NCBI GenBank assembly: GCA_000746015.1
Contig: JQKK01000015.1
Location: 1-64,000 of the forward strand
Direction: 5' to 3'
DNA: 64,000 bases
Source of the DNA: Lachnospiraceae bacterium MA2020
GTDB taxonomy: Bacteria; Bacillota; Clostridia; Lachnospirales; Lachnospiraceae
Below the pieces are notes generated by a model that was given only the letters and a program-made list of their open reading frames with translations, was not told the DNA's origin and made no database searches. The translations under genes and the position numbers were made by a program. This document shows, piece by piece, positions 51,116 through 60,527 of this stretch (the stretch's first letter is position 1; each line of letters opens with the position of its first letter).

Positions 51116-52434
51116 TTTTCGCCCCTTCTCATCGGTATATATGCCTCAATCTCAAATCCATTATCACTCTTGAATGTAATCTGCCCCTGAAGCATCTCTA
51201 CTCTTTCCCTCATGTGTCTAAGTCCAAAACCTTCATCTATAAAATCTGCGCCCTGACCATCATCTCTAATGTCGATTCGCAGCATAAAGTCATTTCTATG
51301 AAGTACTATGTCGATCTTTTTTGCCTTTCCATGACGTATGGAATTTGTTATACCCTCCTGGATAAGTCTGTAGATTGCATGCTCTTCATCTTCTCCGAGC
51401 CACAAAGCATCTACGTTACAGTCAAAACTTATCTCCGTATTTGCCACATGCTCGGTTTTTTCGATCAATGCTCTCACCGCCTGCAAGAGATTCTGTCGTT
51501 CAAGTGCATCGGGCCTAAGCTGACTTACTGACTTCCTCACATCGACAATTCCCTGCCTGCAAACTTCACTTAATAGATTCAGCTGCGATTTAAGTGTATC
51601 AGAAGCACCGGCTGACAAAGCAACGCATGCATCAAGTCCTGCCGCAAGGCCGGTAAGCGTATGTCCTATAGTGTCATGCACCTCTCTCGCTATACGATTA
51701 CGCTCCATAACCTTTGCCATGCGGGCATTTTCATCCATCAGTTCTTCATATTTTAAGTTGCTTTCCCTTAGCATTTCATTTGCTAGGGTAAGTCTTTCGT
51801 ATAGGTCATTTATATTATCGATGGTTTTTTGCTTATGTACAATAAGCATCAGACAAAAAATGAAAAACAAAACTATGGAAATAGCATTTATCATACTGAA
51901 AAGTGCTGTAAGATAAGCCTGGGTCTTGGCAGAAAAGACTGATATAAGATCGGATATCATCCACGCTCCATGCCTTACGATAGCTGCTGATGGGCTTGTC
52001 GCGATGTATATAAGCACTCCGGCTCCCATCATCATATACCAGTGCTCGTAGTGCTTTGTGTATAAGAGACAATTGGCAAATGCCCATAAAAATAATCCAT
52101 TATAATTAAAATCAAGAGCAACTGTAACGGATAAACACAAAATGAAATCAAAGACTATAGAAGATATTTCAATCTTTCTTGATAAAGTAAGCTGTCTGAG
52201 TATCCACGAAAACCCGAGCAAGATTACAGCGGCGCATACCCAAAACTGCACCCGCTGCATATTCCCCGGCAACGATCCAACTTCGTTTAAAAAACTGCGC
52301 GCTTTACCACTACTGACCACTCTATGCATACTTACTCTGACAAATGTAACGTAAAATAGAGCATCAATAGACAGGATCACGTACATTATAAGCATTATGA
52401 TCTTTAGTTTTCCATCAGTCCTCGAAATCTCCAT
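51112..52434 (-). CDS. HisKA_3-type sensor histidine kinase
   Basis: 440 aa. About five or six membrane segments fill residues 10-205, with little extracellular sequence; a coiled linker (INDLYERLTLANEML) leads to the phosphoacceptor EVHDTIGHTLTGL, then the HATPase N box EGITNSIRHGKA and G box DDGQGADFIDEGFGLRHM. The lack of a large sensor domain suggests that it depends on the neighbouring tethered binding proteins for ligand detection. Overlaps the regulator by 4 bp. Confidence 0.92.
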   Translation of the reverse strand: MEISRTDGKLKIIMLIMYVILSIDALFYVTFVRVSMHRVVSSGKARSFLNEVGSLPGNMQRVQFWVCAAVILLGFSWILRQLTLSRKIEISSIVFDFILCLSVTVALDFNYNGLFLWAFANCLLYTKHYEHWYMMMGAGVLIYIATSPSAAIVRHGAWMISDLISVFSAKTQAYLTALFSMINAISIVLFFIFCLMLIVHKQKTIDNINDLYERLTLANEMLRESNLKYEELMDENARMAKVMERNRIAREVHDTIGHTLTGLAAGLDACVALSAGASDTLKSQLNLLSEVCRQGIVDVRKSVSQLRPDALERQNLLQAVRALIEKTEHVANTEISFDCNVDALWLGEDEEHAIYRLIQEGITNSIRHGKAKKIDIVLHRNDFMLRIDIRDDGQGADFIDEGFGLRHMRERVEMLQGQITFKSDNGFEIEAYIPMRRGEK

Positions 52435-52440
52435 CCTGTT

Positions 52441-53418
52441 TTACTGCCATCCCCTCGAATTATTCTCATCAAGATTATCTTTTGTAAACATCGATACTTT
52501 CACTAAGATATTGCTCTCTACCTTTTTCCCTTCAAGGTAGTCATACGCAGTTTCTGCCGCTATCCTTCCCATTTCCATCGGATACTGGGCTGCAGTACCT
52601 GCCATCTTTCCATCGATTATCATTTTCTTGCCATCAGGTGAGCCATCTACACCATAAACAAGTATATCCTTGCCGGCGATACCGTACCTGTCAAGAGCTG
52701 CCAATGCCCCCAGCGCTGACGGATCATTATTGCCAAATACAACATCAAAATCCCTAAAGTTTTTTATGAGTTTACTCATTTCCTCATTTGCAACTTCTAT
52801 CTCAGATGTATTGTCTATAGTCATAACAATCTTATATCTGTCATCATCTGATATTTCATCCTTGAAACCTTCAAGCCTGCCTATAGTTGACGCTACTGTC
52901 TTGTGGTATAGTGCAAGTATCCTCGCACCGTCCGGGAATCGCTTTTTCATATCACGCGCCACAAGCTGTCCTGCACGATACTGATCTGACTGTATGACAG
53001 ATATGACATTAGATGTATCTGATACTCCTGTATCCACTACAAAAACAGCAACTCCTCTGTCTCTGCATATTTTTAAGATGTCGCCTACGTTATCGCAGTC
53101 TACAGGATTTGCAAAAAGAACTGAAATACCCTCATCTATCATTTCCAGTATCTCTTCATTCTGCCTCTGCTGATTTTGTGCCGGATCACGGGTTATAAGC
53201 TTATCACCATGTGCTTCCACTACATTTCGGATGCTTCCGTTTAGTGACGTAAAATATGGATTATTCATGGTCATATATGTTGCACCAAAGATACGTGGCT
53301 CCTCTTCCACCTCGTAATCTATCAGCTTAAATGATACAAAGAATGCTATCATTATAAGTGCCATACCGGTGATGCACAGCAAAAGCATATTTTTTTTTGA
53401 CTTTAAGAATTTTTCCAT
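52441..53418 (-). CDS. membrane-tethered RbsB-like sugar-binding sensor
   Basis: 325 aa. One N-terminal membrane helix (MLLLCITGMALIMIAFFVSF) with no lipobox or cleavage site, then a periplasmic-binding-protein fold of the ribose type: FGATYMTMNNPYF, FANPVDCDNVG, VFGNNDPSALGALAALDR, VYGVDGSPDGKK. Its ligand loops resemble those of the RbsB-like lipoprotein at 56099, so both may bind the same sugar. It lies 6 bp upstream of the kinase, which suggests a sensing role. Confidence 0.85.
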   Translation of the reverse strand: MEKFLKSKKNMLLLCITGMALIMIAFFVSFKLIDYEVEEEPRIFGATYMTMNNPYFTSLNGSIRNVVEAHGDKLITRDPAQNQQRQNEEILEMIDEGISVLFANPVDCDNVGDILKICRDRGVAVFVVDTGVSDTSNVISVIQSDQYRAGQLVARDMKKRFPDGARILALYHKTVASTIGRLEGFKDEISDDDRYKIVMTIDNTSEIEVANEEMSKLIKNFRDFDVVFGNNDPSALGALAALDRYGIAGKDILVYGVDGSPDGKKMIIDGKMAGTAAQYPMEMGRIAAETAYDYLEGKKVESNILVKVSMFTKDNLDENNSRGWQ

Positions 53419-53458
53419 AAAGCATCTTCCTTTCGACGCCTCTGATTAGATTAAATAA

Positions 53459-53480
53459 GGGAGTGAGAAACCTCACTCCC
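53459..53480 (-). terminator. hairpin after the permease gene
   Basis: GGGAGTGAG and CTCACTCCC (9-bp stem, 4-base loop) follow the permease stop by a few bases and are followed by TTATTTAAT on the minus strand. It may terminate or reduce transcription into the sensor genes. Confidence 0.65.
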
Positions 53481-53486
53481 TATAGA

Positions 53487-54476
53487 TCATGCCTTTGCCT
53501 TATCTTTTGTCCTAAAGAAGTCAATCATTACAGCAAGTAAGATTACAACACCCTTTACTACTGTCTGCCAGAAGGAATTGACATTCATAAGGTTAAGTCC
53601 ATTATTCAAAATTCCTATGATAAGAGCACCTATCAATGTTCCGCTGAGTTTACCTGATCCACCGGCCATTGATGTTCCGCCGACTACAACTGCTGCGATC
53701 GCATCCATTTCAGCACCTTCACCGGCTGTTGGCTGTCCTGAGTACATTCTTGAGGCAAGAATTATACCGGCAATACCTGCCATAACTCCAGAATAAGAAT
53801 ATACCAGAAACTTAACTTTTGCAACATTTATACCGGAAAACTTAGCTGCCAGTGGGTTTCCACCTACAGCATAGATATAACGTCCTACACGTGTCCTGTT
53901 AAGTATGAGCATTGAAATGATGAAAATGATCACCATTATGATGACTGGTACAGGAATTCCTGCTGCGTAGCCTGCTCCGAGCCACTGCCACTCTTTTGAT
54001 ACAACTCGTACAGGTGAACCGCCTGTATATACACCTGCCAGACCTCTCGCGATATTCATTGTTGCAAGTGTAACAATGAAAGGAGGTATTGTTGTTTTTG
54101 AGATAACAAATCCATTAAAAAGACCAAAAATTATACCTATTATAATACCTACGATAAAGGCAACTCCTATCGGCATGTTGTATCTGGATACACATCCGGC
54201 TGCAAGTACACCCGAAAGAGCTATGATAGATCCAACTGAAAGATCGATTCCACCAAGGATGATTACCATCGTCATTCCACATGCCAGCAAAAGGTTGGTC
54301 GATATCTGTCTAAGTACGTTAAACAGATTCTTAACTGTCAGAAAGTACTGACTGGTTCCCGGGAATATTCCCAAAAATACACAAAGCACTACAAGTGCTA
54401 CCAAAATACCCAGGTTTTCTGAAAAGAAACGTCCTGCCGCAGTAGTTGATGCAGCCTTCTTTTTACTCTCGCTCAT
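53487..54476 (-). CDS. Rbs-type ABC transporter permease
   Basis: 329 aa, eight to ten membrane helices. It has the RbsC/XylH/AraH-type signatures: GMTMVIILGGIDLSVGSIIAL (in part), the ribose-permease loop NRTRVGRYIYAVGGNP and AVVVGGTSMAGGSG. It forms the channel for the sugar carried by the binding protein at 56099, powered by the ATPase upstream. RBS GGGAGGATAAA. Confidence 0.92.
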   Translation of the reverse strand: MSESKKKAASTTAAGRFFSENLGILVALVVLCVFLGIFPGTSQYFLTVKNLFNVLRQISTNLLLACGMTMVIILGGIDLSVGSIIALSGVLAAGCVSRYNMPIGVAFIVGIIIGIIFGLFNGFVISKTTIPPFIVTLATMNIARGLAGVYTGGSPVRVVSKEWQWLGAGYAAGIPVPVIIMVIIFIISMLILNRTRVGRYIYAVGGNPLAAKFSGINVAKVKFLVYSYSGVMAGIAGIILASRMYSGQPTAGEGAEMDAIAAVVVGGTSMAGGSGKLSGTLIGALIIGILNNGLNLMNVNSFWQTVVKGVVILLAVMIDFFRTKDKAKA

Positions 54477-54533
54477 TTTATCCTCCCTATCGTCCCTGCT
54501 GTTTAATAAAGTCGGAGCTTTGCTCAGACTTTA

Positions 54534-56027
54534 TTAAATAGCCGCCAAGTGCATAATTGCTTCCTGTGATATTTCGCTATGGTCGAGGCATCCCTTTACC
54601 TCGCCCTCAGCCATAACATATATGCGGTCGCTCATGTTGATTATCTCCGGAAGCTCTGAGGAGATCATTATAATTGACACTCCCTGTTTTACAAGACGAT
54701 TCATGATTGCATATATTTCTGACTTTGCTCCTACATCGATTCCTCTTGTAGGCTCATCAAGTATAAGTATCTTTGGATCTGTTGCCAGCCAGCGGCCTAT
54801 AAGAACCTTCTGCTGATTTCCACCTGAAAGATTGCCTATCGTCTGCTGCTGCGAAGGAGTCTTTGTTTTCATCATATCGATAAACTTCTGCGTTATCTCT
54901 CCTTCTTTTTTGCCATTAACTTTCAAATTTTTGACAAACTGCTCAAGCACTTCTATCGTTGTGTTGTACTTGATATCCTGAATAAGATACAGGCCCTGCT
55001 CTTTTCGGCTTTCCGGTACAAATGCTATTCCTTTTTTCATGGCTTCATTAGGATTATGTATCACCGTCTTTTCGCCATTTATATAGATATCACCTTTTAC
55101 ATTTCCGGATAATCCAAAAATAGCCTGCATTGTTTCACTTCGTCCTGCACCCACCAATCCTGAAAATCCAATAATCTCGCCTTTGTGCAGCTTAAATGAA
55201 ACATTTCTTACCTTATTTCCATCACTGAGGTTTTCAACTCTTAAGAGCTCTTCACCTGGCTCTAAGAAATCTCTTTCATAGTAAGAGGTCAATGTACGTC
55301 CAACCATCAGAGCGATAAGCTCATCTCTTGAAGTCTCAGAAACAACCCTTGTACCTACGCTCTCACCATCTCGCATGATAGTTACGCGGTCACAGATTTC
55401 CTGAAGCTCACTCATCTTATGAGAAATATAGATAATTCCTACTCCATGTGAAGTAAGATCTCTCATGATCTTAAATAAGTTATCTACTTCTTTCTCTGCG
55501 ATAGATGATGTAGGCTCATCCATTACAAGAATTTTGGAATGCGTAGAAACAGCTTTTGTTATCTCAACCATCTGCTGCTTTGCGATTGGCAGATCTTTGA
55601 CAAGTGAAGATGCTTTAATATCCATTCCGAGCTCATCTAAGATTTTCTGCGCCTCCTCTTCCTGTTTTGCAAGGTCAACAGTTACGCCATTTCCGAGTTC
55701 TCTTCCTAAGAAGATATTTTCTGCAACACTCATGTATGGTACAAGTACGAGCTCCTGATGTATGATAGCTACACCATTTGCCTCTGCATCCTGTACGCTT
55801 CCTATTTTCACTTTTTTACCATTTATCTCAATTTCGCCGCCATCAGCACGATATATTCCGCCAAGGACCTTGATAAGAGTAGACTTTCCTGCACCATTCT
55901 CGCCCAACAGTGCATGAACTTCACCTGCTTTCAATTCCAGGCTGACATTATTGAGCGCCTTTACACCGGGGAAGGTCTTGGTAATATTTTTCATCCTGAG
56001 AATCGTATTTGAATTTTTGTCGCCCAC
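54534..56027 (-). CDS. sugar ABC transporter ATP-binding protein, RbsA/MglA-like
   Basis: 497 aa with two ABC cassettes. First: LLGENGAGKSTLIKVL (Walker A), LPIAKQQMVEI region, ILVMDEPTSSI (Walker B). Second: degenerate GLVGAGRSETMQ, intact NLSGGNQQKVLIGRW and ILILDEPTRGIDVG. This is the normal arrangement of ribose/galactose-type ATPases. It uses a GTG start after GGAGGTAATACT. Sits between permease and binding protein. Confidence 0.93.
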   Translation of the reverse strand: MGDKNSNTILRMKNITKTFPGVKALNNVSLELKAGEVHALLGENGAGKSTLIKVLGGIYRADGGEIEINGKKVKIGSVQDAEANGVAIIHQELVLVPYMSVAENIFLGRELGNGVTVDLAKQEEEAQKILDELGMDIKASSLVKDLPIAKQQMVEITKAVSTHSKILVMDEPTSSIAEKEVDNLFKIMRDLTSHGVGIIYISHKMSELQEICDRVTIMRDGESVGTRVVSETSRDELIALMVGRTLTSYYERDFLEPGEELLRVENLSDGNKVRNVSFKLHKGEIIGFSGLVGAGRSETMQAIFGLSGNVKGDIYINGEKTVIHNPNEAMKKGIAFVPESRKEQGLYLIQDIKYNTTIEVLEQFVKNLKVNGKKEGEITQKFIDMMKTKTPSQQQTIGNLSGGNQQKVLIGRWLATDPKILILDEPTRGIDVGAKSEIYAIMNRLVKQGVSIIMISSELPEIINMSDRIYVMAEGEVKGCLDHSEISQEAIMHLAAI

Positions 56028-56051
56028 AGTATTACCTCCACACTTTAGTGA

Positions 56052-56076
56052 TAGGAGGGGAAAAAATCCCCTCCTA
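56052..56076 (-). terminator. intercistronic hairpin between binding protein and ATPase genes
   Basis: TAGGAGGGGA and TCCCCTCCTA form a 10-bp stem with a short A/T loop. Such hairpins between rbsB-like and rbsA-like genes let the binding protein be made in excess. There is no strong U tract, so read-through is expected. Confidence 0.6.
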
Positions 56077-56098
56077 CTATTATCAAATCTTTATTTAA

Positions 56099-57163
56099 TC
56101 ACTGCCAGCCGTCTGTACCATAGTCATTTACGTTGTCAGATGTGATAAGGAATGTATCTACAGGATATGTATCCTCAACACTTTCACCGTTCATAACCTT
56201 GTACATGATCTCAACAGCCTTATCTGCGATAGATACAGGAGACTGAGCGCCTGTTCCTTCGATAAGTGAGCTGTCAGATGCAAGCTCTGCCTTGATATCA
56301 GGTGAGCCGTCAACGCCGTAGATCTTGCAATCCTTGATACCTGCTGCGTTTGCTGCTGCAAGTGCACCAAGAGCTGTAGGATCGTTTCCACCAAAGATAG
56401 CTACTACATCAGGATGAGCCTGAAGAAGGTCTTCTGCGATACCAAGTGAAACTTCGAGGTTACCCTTAGCATCCTGCTGAGCTACTACTGTGAAGCCGTG
56501 TCCATCGATAGCATCGAGGAATCCGTTTGTTCTGTCTACTACAGACTGCATTGTTGGAGAGTCAAGAACGATGATCTCGCCGCCGTCCGGGCACTTCTTA
56601 ACGAGGTCTTCACCAACAACCTTACCTGCATTGTAGTTATCTGATCCTGTGTATGATACGAGGTATGACATATCAGCAACCTGTGTATCAAAACCAACCA
56701 TAGGAACGCCTGCTTCTTTTGCCTGATCAAGTGCAGGAGCGATACCTTCTGCATCAACAGGGTTCATGAAGAGACCGTCAAGGTTCTGTGAAAGCATATC
56801 TTCAACCTGAGAGATCTGCTTTGAAACATCATTACCAGGATCTGTGAATACGATCTCGTCGCCGTTTGCCTCAACCTTTTCCTTCATCTCGTTCTGAATT
56901 GTAACGAAGAATGGGTTTGTACCGTCCATACATGTATAACCGAACTTATAGTGTTTTCCACTGTCAGCCGATGTGTCCGCAGCTGCCTCTGATGCTGCAG
57001 GAGCCTCTGATGCTGCAGGAGCCTCTGATGCCTTGTCAGCGGCTGCCTCTGATGCTGCAGGTGCTGCTGAGTCAGCCTGACCTGATGAGCCTGAGCTGCC
57101 ACATGCTGTGAGTGAACCAACCATAGCCATTGTCAAAAATGCTGCTAATAACTTTCTTTTCAT
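56099..57163 (-). CDS. sugar ABC transporter substrate-binding lipoprotein, RbsB-like
   Basis: 354 aa. The signal peptide ends in the lipobox LTAC, followed by a Ser/Ala/Glu-rich linker (~residues 25-70) made of repeated APAASEA units and then the ribose-binding-type fold (YTCMDGTNPFF, FMNPVDAEGI, FGGNDPTALGALAAAN, VYGVDGSPD-like). It binds sugar outside the cell for the permease and ATPase. The start is 57163, after CTAGGAGGATAGGT; the frame continues 26 codons upstream. Confidence 0.92.
   Translation of the reverse strand: MKRKLLAAFLTMAMVGSLTACGSSGSSGQADSAAPAASEAAADKASEAPAASEAPAASEAAADTSADSGKHYKFGYTCMDGTNPFFVTIQNEMKEKVEANGDEIVFTDPGNDVSKQISQVEDMLSQNLDGLFMNPVDAEGIAPALDQAKEAGVPMVGFDTQVADMSYLVSYTGSDNYNAGKVVGEDLVKKCPDGGEIIVLDSPTMQSVVDRTNGFLDAIDGHGFTVVAQQDAKGNLEVSLGIAEDLLQAHPDVVAIFGGNDPTALGALAAANAAGIKDCKIYGVDGSPDIKAELASDSSLIEGTGAQSPVSIADKAVEIMYKVMNGESVEDTYPVDTFLITSDNVNDYGTDGWQ
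56985..57061 (-). repeat. 18-bp tandem repeat in the linker of the binding protein
   Basis: GCCTCTGATGCTGCAGGA is repeated at 56985, 57003 and partly 57021, with another copy at 57045. It codes for the APAASE linker repeats and could change copy number by slippage without breaking the frame. Confidence 0.7.
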
Positions 57164-57187
57164 ACCTATCCTCCTAGAAAAATACAT

Positions 57188-57206
57188 GCAAGATTTTTTA
57201 TCTTGC
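57188..57206 (-). other. leader hairpin before the binding protein gene
   Basis: GCAAGAT-N5-ATCTTGC forms a 7-bp stem 25-43 bp upstream of the start codon. It may stabilise the abundant mRNA. No further regulatory element is recognised in this gap. Confidence 0.4.
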
Positions 57207-57240
57207 CCCCTTGTTATGATAATATTACCAACAAAAAACA

Positions 57241-57297
57241 AAAAAAGCAGCTGTCATTCGTCATTTTGTACATGTGACAAATGTCAGTTGCTTTTTT
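57241..57297 (-). terminator. terminator after the GH32 gene
   Basis: Arms of 23 bases (57241-57263 and 57275-57297) pair with about three mismatches; A runs and T runs at the two ends make it work in either direction. It separates the GH32/importer operon from the Rbs-type operon. Confidence 0.8.
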
Positions 57298-57314
57298 GTG
57301 TTGTATACTTTTAC

Positions 57315-58808
57315 TCAGTTTGTACTTAATTTATAGCTTGTTATGTCTATGCTTGCCTCTCCATCAGCGCTAAATGAAACTCTTTCTGCAGTAAGTGGTG
57401 TGTAAATTGCCGTCGTTATTACCTTCTCTCCACCATTTACAAAGATTTCTGCACTATATCTGTCGAGGATTACTCTAAGCTCGAGTTCTCTATTTTTACT
57501 GTTTTCAACGAGACTCTTTCTCTGATGTATGAGTGCCCGTCTGCTGCCTGAGTGCATTCTGTCAATCTCCAATACGCCACTCTCAGGTACAAATTTAAGT
57601 GAAGTATAGAAATTTTCATCTTCAGCAAATCTAATCTCGAAGCTCTTATAGACGCCATCGGCATCCTGCGGACGTACCTTGATATCTATGTCAAGACATC
57701 TTCCATTTATCCCTTCAAATGAAATGGATTTATCTATTTTTACATCATGGTACTCACATTTTTTGCCTCGTAATGACTCTATCTCCTTTGCAGGCTTCTG
57801 ACAAAGTCGCCCTTCCTTAAGGAAAAGCTCTCTTGGCATACTCATCTGACCTGCCCATTTGGCATCGCCTTCACGAATCGAGCAGGCATCCCAGTTTTGC
57901 ATCCAGCCTATCATAAGCCTTCTTCCATCCTCAGACAAAACTGTCTGAGGCGCATAGAAGTCTATTCCATAATCTATGGACTGAAAATGTTCTGCGGTAA
58001 ATTCACCGGTTTTCTCATCAAAGTCTCCGATAACGCAAAGTGTTCCGTTACCATTGATAAACTCATAACCCTCAGCCAGCATATCCTGTGGGCTCACAAG
58101 CAAAACCCATTTGTTATCGAGTTTGAAGAAATCCGGGCATTCCCACATTTTTCCATAACGGCATCCGTTCGCTATAAGGACCTTCCAATAATTCCATTCA
58201 AATCCATCTTTACTTCTATAAAGTAGTATCTGACCGCTGCCATCTGCAGGTCTGCTGCCAATTGCAGCTATATAGCCGCCATCTTCAGTTCTCCATATCT
58301 TCGGATCACGAAAATCAGTCTTGCTGGCATTTTCCGGAATCTTCTCGGAAGTGATCACAGGATTATTTTCATATTTCTTATAATCAACTCCATCTCCAAT
58401 CGCTATGTTCTGAGTCTGAAATTCGTGTCTTACTCCATTATCATCAGTAAAAACTCTGACTCCGGTATACATGAGTAATTGTCTGCCATCTTCAATATCT
58501 ATAGCACTTCCGGAAAAACAACCAAAACTATCGTACTCTTCATCCGGTGCAAGAGCTGCCGGTCTGTACTCCCATTTCAGCAGGTCATCACTTACAGCAT
58601 GACCCCAATGCATCGAATCCCAATGCGACGCATATGGATGATACTGATAAAACATATGATATTTGCCGCCGTAACGACTAAAACCATTAGGATCGTTCAT
58701 CCACCCCGTCCTTGGAGTCAGATGAAACAAAGGTCTTTCCTCTCTAGCAATTTCCTTTTCTTTTTCAAGCTCATATGCACGAGCTTTTTCTAGCATTTCA
58801 CCAACCAT
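57315..58808 (-). CDS. GH32 beta-fructosidase (sucrose/fructan hydrolase)
   Basis: 497 aa. The nucleophile motif WMNDPNG is near residue 36, the stabilising Asp is in FRDPKIW and the acid/base Glu in WECPD; CFSGSAI and a C-terminal beta-sandwich complete the GH32 plan. There is no signal peptide, so it cleaves sucrose or short fructans inside the cell. It is the last gene of the LacI-controlled operon. The ATG at 58808 follows GAGGAG by 8 bases; GTG at 58817 is the alternative. Confidence 0.95.
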   Translation of the reverse strand: MVGEMLEKARAYELEKEKEIAREERPLFHLTPRTGWMNDPNGFSRYGGKYHMFYQYHPYASHWDSMHWGHAVSDDLLKWEYRPAALAPDEEYDSFGCFSGSAIDIEDGRQLLMYTGVRVFTDDNGVRHEFQTQNIAIGDGVDYKKYENNPVITSEKIPENASKTDFRDPKIWRTEDGGYIAAIGSRPADGSGQILLYRSKDGFEWNYWKVLIANGCRYGKMWECPDFFKLDNKWVLLVSPQDMLAEGYEFINGNGTLCVIGDFDEKTGEFTAEHFQSIDYGIDFYAPQTVLSEDGRRLMIGWMQNWDACSIREGDAKWAGQMSMPRELFLKEGRLCQKPAKEIESLRGKKCEYHDVKIDKSISFEGINGRCLDIDIKVRPQDADGVYKSFEIRFAEDENFYTSLKFVPESGVLEIDRMHSGSRRALIHQRKSLVENSKNRELELRVILDRYSAEIFVNGGEKVITTAIYTPLTAERVSFSADGEASIDITSYKLSTN

Positions 58809-58825
58809 TAGTGGCACTCCTCATA

Positions 58826-60493
58826 TCATTTGTTATTAAAATTATCATAGTACTTTTGATATACTTCCAAAAGCTTATCTATTCTATAGTCCTTGAGCTC
58901 TGCAAGGTATACATCCCAGTCTGCATCGGTAAATCCATTCATGATCCAGTCAGATTTATGCGCATCAATTGATTTTGTAACGTCTGCCTGAATATTTGAG
59001 ATTTCCTCATTATCTTCCCTTGTCATAAATACATTTGGATATATATTCTTTGTATTCATATCAGGAGTATAGATATCCTTTATCCAATCAAGTCTGTACT
59101 GCGCATCATCCGGGCATGTAACATATTTTCCATAATACTCATCAAGTACAGCGAGCGGTCCTCCAACACACTCTGCCTCTCTTACTTCTACAGGTGATGC
59201 ATCTCCAAGCGGCGCATGCTTAAGCATCTTTTCACCATTGTCATTCTCAGAAAGCTCAAAGATATCAAATTCATCATCTTCGCCATAGGTTCCCCAGTTA
59301 TTCTGTGGAGACTGGAAAGGATCATACATCTGATCAAGCCATGCACATACCAGCGCAGGCTCCTTTGCAACCGCTGTGACAACACATCTTCCTCTGTCAA
59401 AACCACTTGTATAAGAACCATTCTGAGGAGTGATGTTTCTCACATCAGCTGTAAGTGCAGGAAGTGGAACCCAGTCCTCAAGATTTGCGATATTTGCAAC
59501 ATCCCAGCTGAAGCACACTCCATATCTACCTGACTTACCCTTTGATACATAAGTTGACCACTCCTGGGTAAATGCCTCCGGGTCTATAAGGTTCTCTTCA
59601 TAGAGCTTGTGAAGCCATGCTATACCCTTTTTATATCCTTCCTGAGTTGCACTGCATACAACCTTTCCTTCATCATTGACCGCAATGTGCTTTCCTTTGT
59701 CTGCATCACCAATGCCTTCTCCGAAGCCGTTTATTAAGATAGCCGGATCCTGTCCGCCGTCATTTACGATACATGACATAGGGATTATTGAACCTTCTAT
59801 GCCAAACTCTTTCTGAAGAGCATCCGCATTATCTCTAAACGCGATCAACACTTTTTCGAGATCATCAGTAGTTTCAGGTACCTCAAGTCCGAGGAAATCA
59901 AGCCACTTTTTATTGATAAAGCTCATATTGTCGATTGTCTGTATTGCAGTCTTTTCGCTTCCAAGCTGCTCAATCCATGGCAATGCCCAGATATGGCCAT
60001 CTACATCGGTGCACATGCTTCTATACTCAGGATAATCATCAAAAACTTTCTTGAGATTTGGCATATAATTGTCTATATATTCTTCAAGATTGATAATTAC
60101 GCCTTGCTCTGCATACTTCAAAAGGTCGCTGTCACTAAAAGATGCTGTAAATACAAAATCCGGCAATGTATTTATATTCGCCATTTCAAGCGAGATCTTA
60201 TCAGCCCACTGATCTGACTGAATCGCATTCCAGTCAACATGTACATTTGTCTCCTCTTCAAGGCGCTTAAAGATCGTCCTCTTATTTGGATCAGATTCAG
60301 TGTTTGCCGGATAGCTAGTTAGTCCTTTGATAGTCTTTGTCTCTTTCAAAGGAAACGCAAGACTCTCCTTGTCAACAACCTGCATCTCACCACTGCTCAA
60401 AGATGCTGCCTTACTGCTGCATCCCACAGTGCTGCACGCTATCACCATTGTCAGTGATACTGCCATGATAATTTTGAAAATTTTGTTCTTCAT
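58826..60493 (-). CDS. oligosaccharide ABC transporter substrate-binding lipoprotein
   Basis: 555 aa, a long LplA-type family 1 binding protein. Signal peptide with lipobox STVGC (Cys25), then DKISLEMANINTLPDFVF and a calcium-free large fold ending in helices. Long binding proteins of this type bind oligosaccharides. It is followed 8-17 bp downstream by GH32 and preceded by two permease genes; the natural ligand is therefore probably sucrose or fructo-oligosaccharides. Confidence 0.9.
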   Translation of the reverse strand: MKNKIFKIIMAVSLTMVIACSTVGCSSKAASLSSGEMQVVDKESLAFPLKETKTIKGLTSYPANTESDPNKRTIFKRLEEETNVHVDWNAIQSDQWADKISLEMANINTLPDFVFTASFSDSDLLKYAEQGVIINLEEYIDNYMPNLKKVFDDYPEYRSMCTDVDGHIWALPWIEQLGSEKTAIQTIDNMSFINKKWLDFLGLEVPETTDDLEKVLIAFRDNADALQKEFGIEGSIIPMSCIVNDGGQDPAILINGFGEGIGDADKGKHIAVNDEGKVVCSATQEGYKKGIAWLHKLYEENLIDPEAFTQEWSTYVSKGKSGRYGVCFSWDVANIANLEDWVPLPALTADVRNITPQNGSYTSGFDRGRCVVTAVAKEPALVCAWLDQMYDPFQSPQNNWGTYGEDDEFDIFELSENDNGEKMLKHAPLGDASPVEVREAECVGGPLAVLDEYYGKYVTCPDDAQYRLDWIKDIYTPDMNTKNIYPNVFMTREDNEEISNIQADVTKSIDAHKSDWIMNGFTDADWDVYLAELKDYRIDKLLEVYQKYYDNFNNK

Positions 60494-60527
60494 AATCCTC
60501 TTTCCTCCCTATGCTATTTTTAGGCTC

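Noticed and set aside
56884-57120. Gln/His-rich minus-strand frame inside the binding-protein gene
   Set aside because: It is an out-of-frame shadow of the repeated linker codons; there is no RBS and composition is low complexity.
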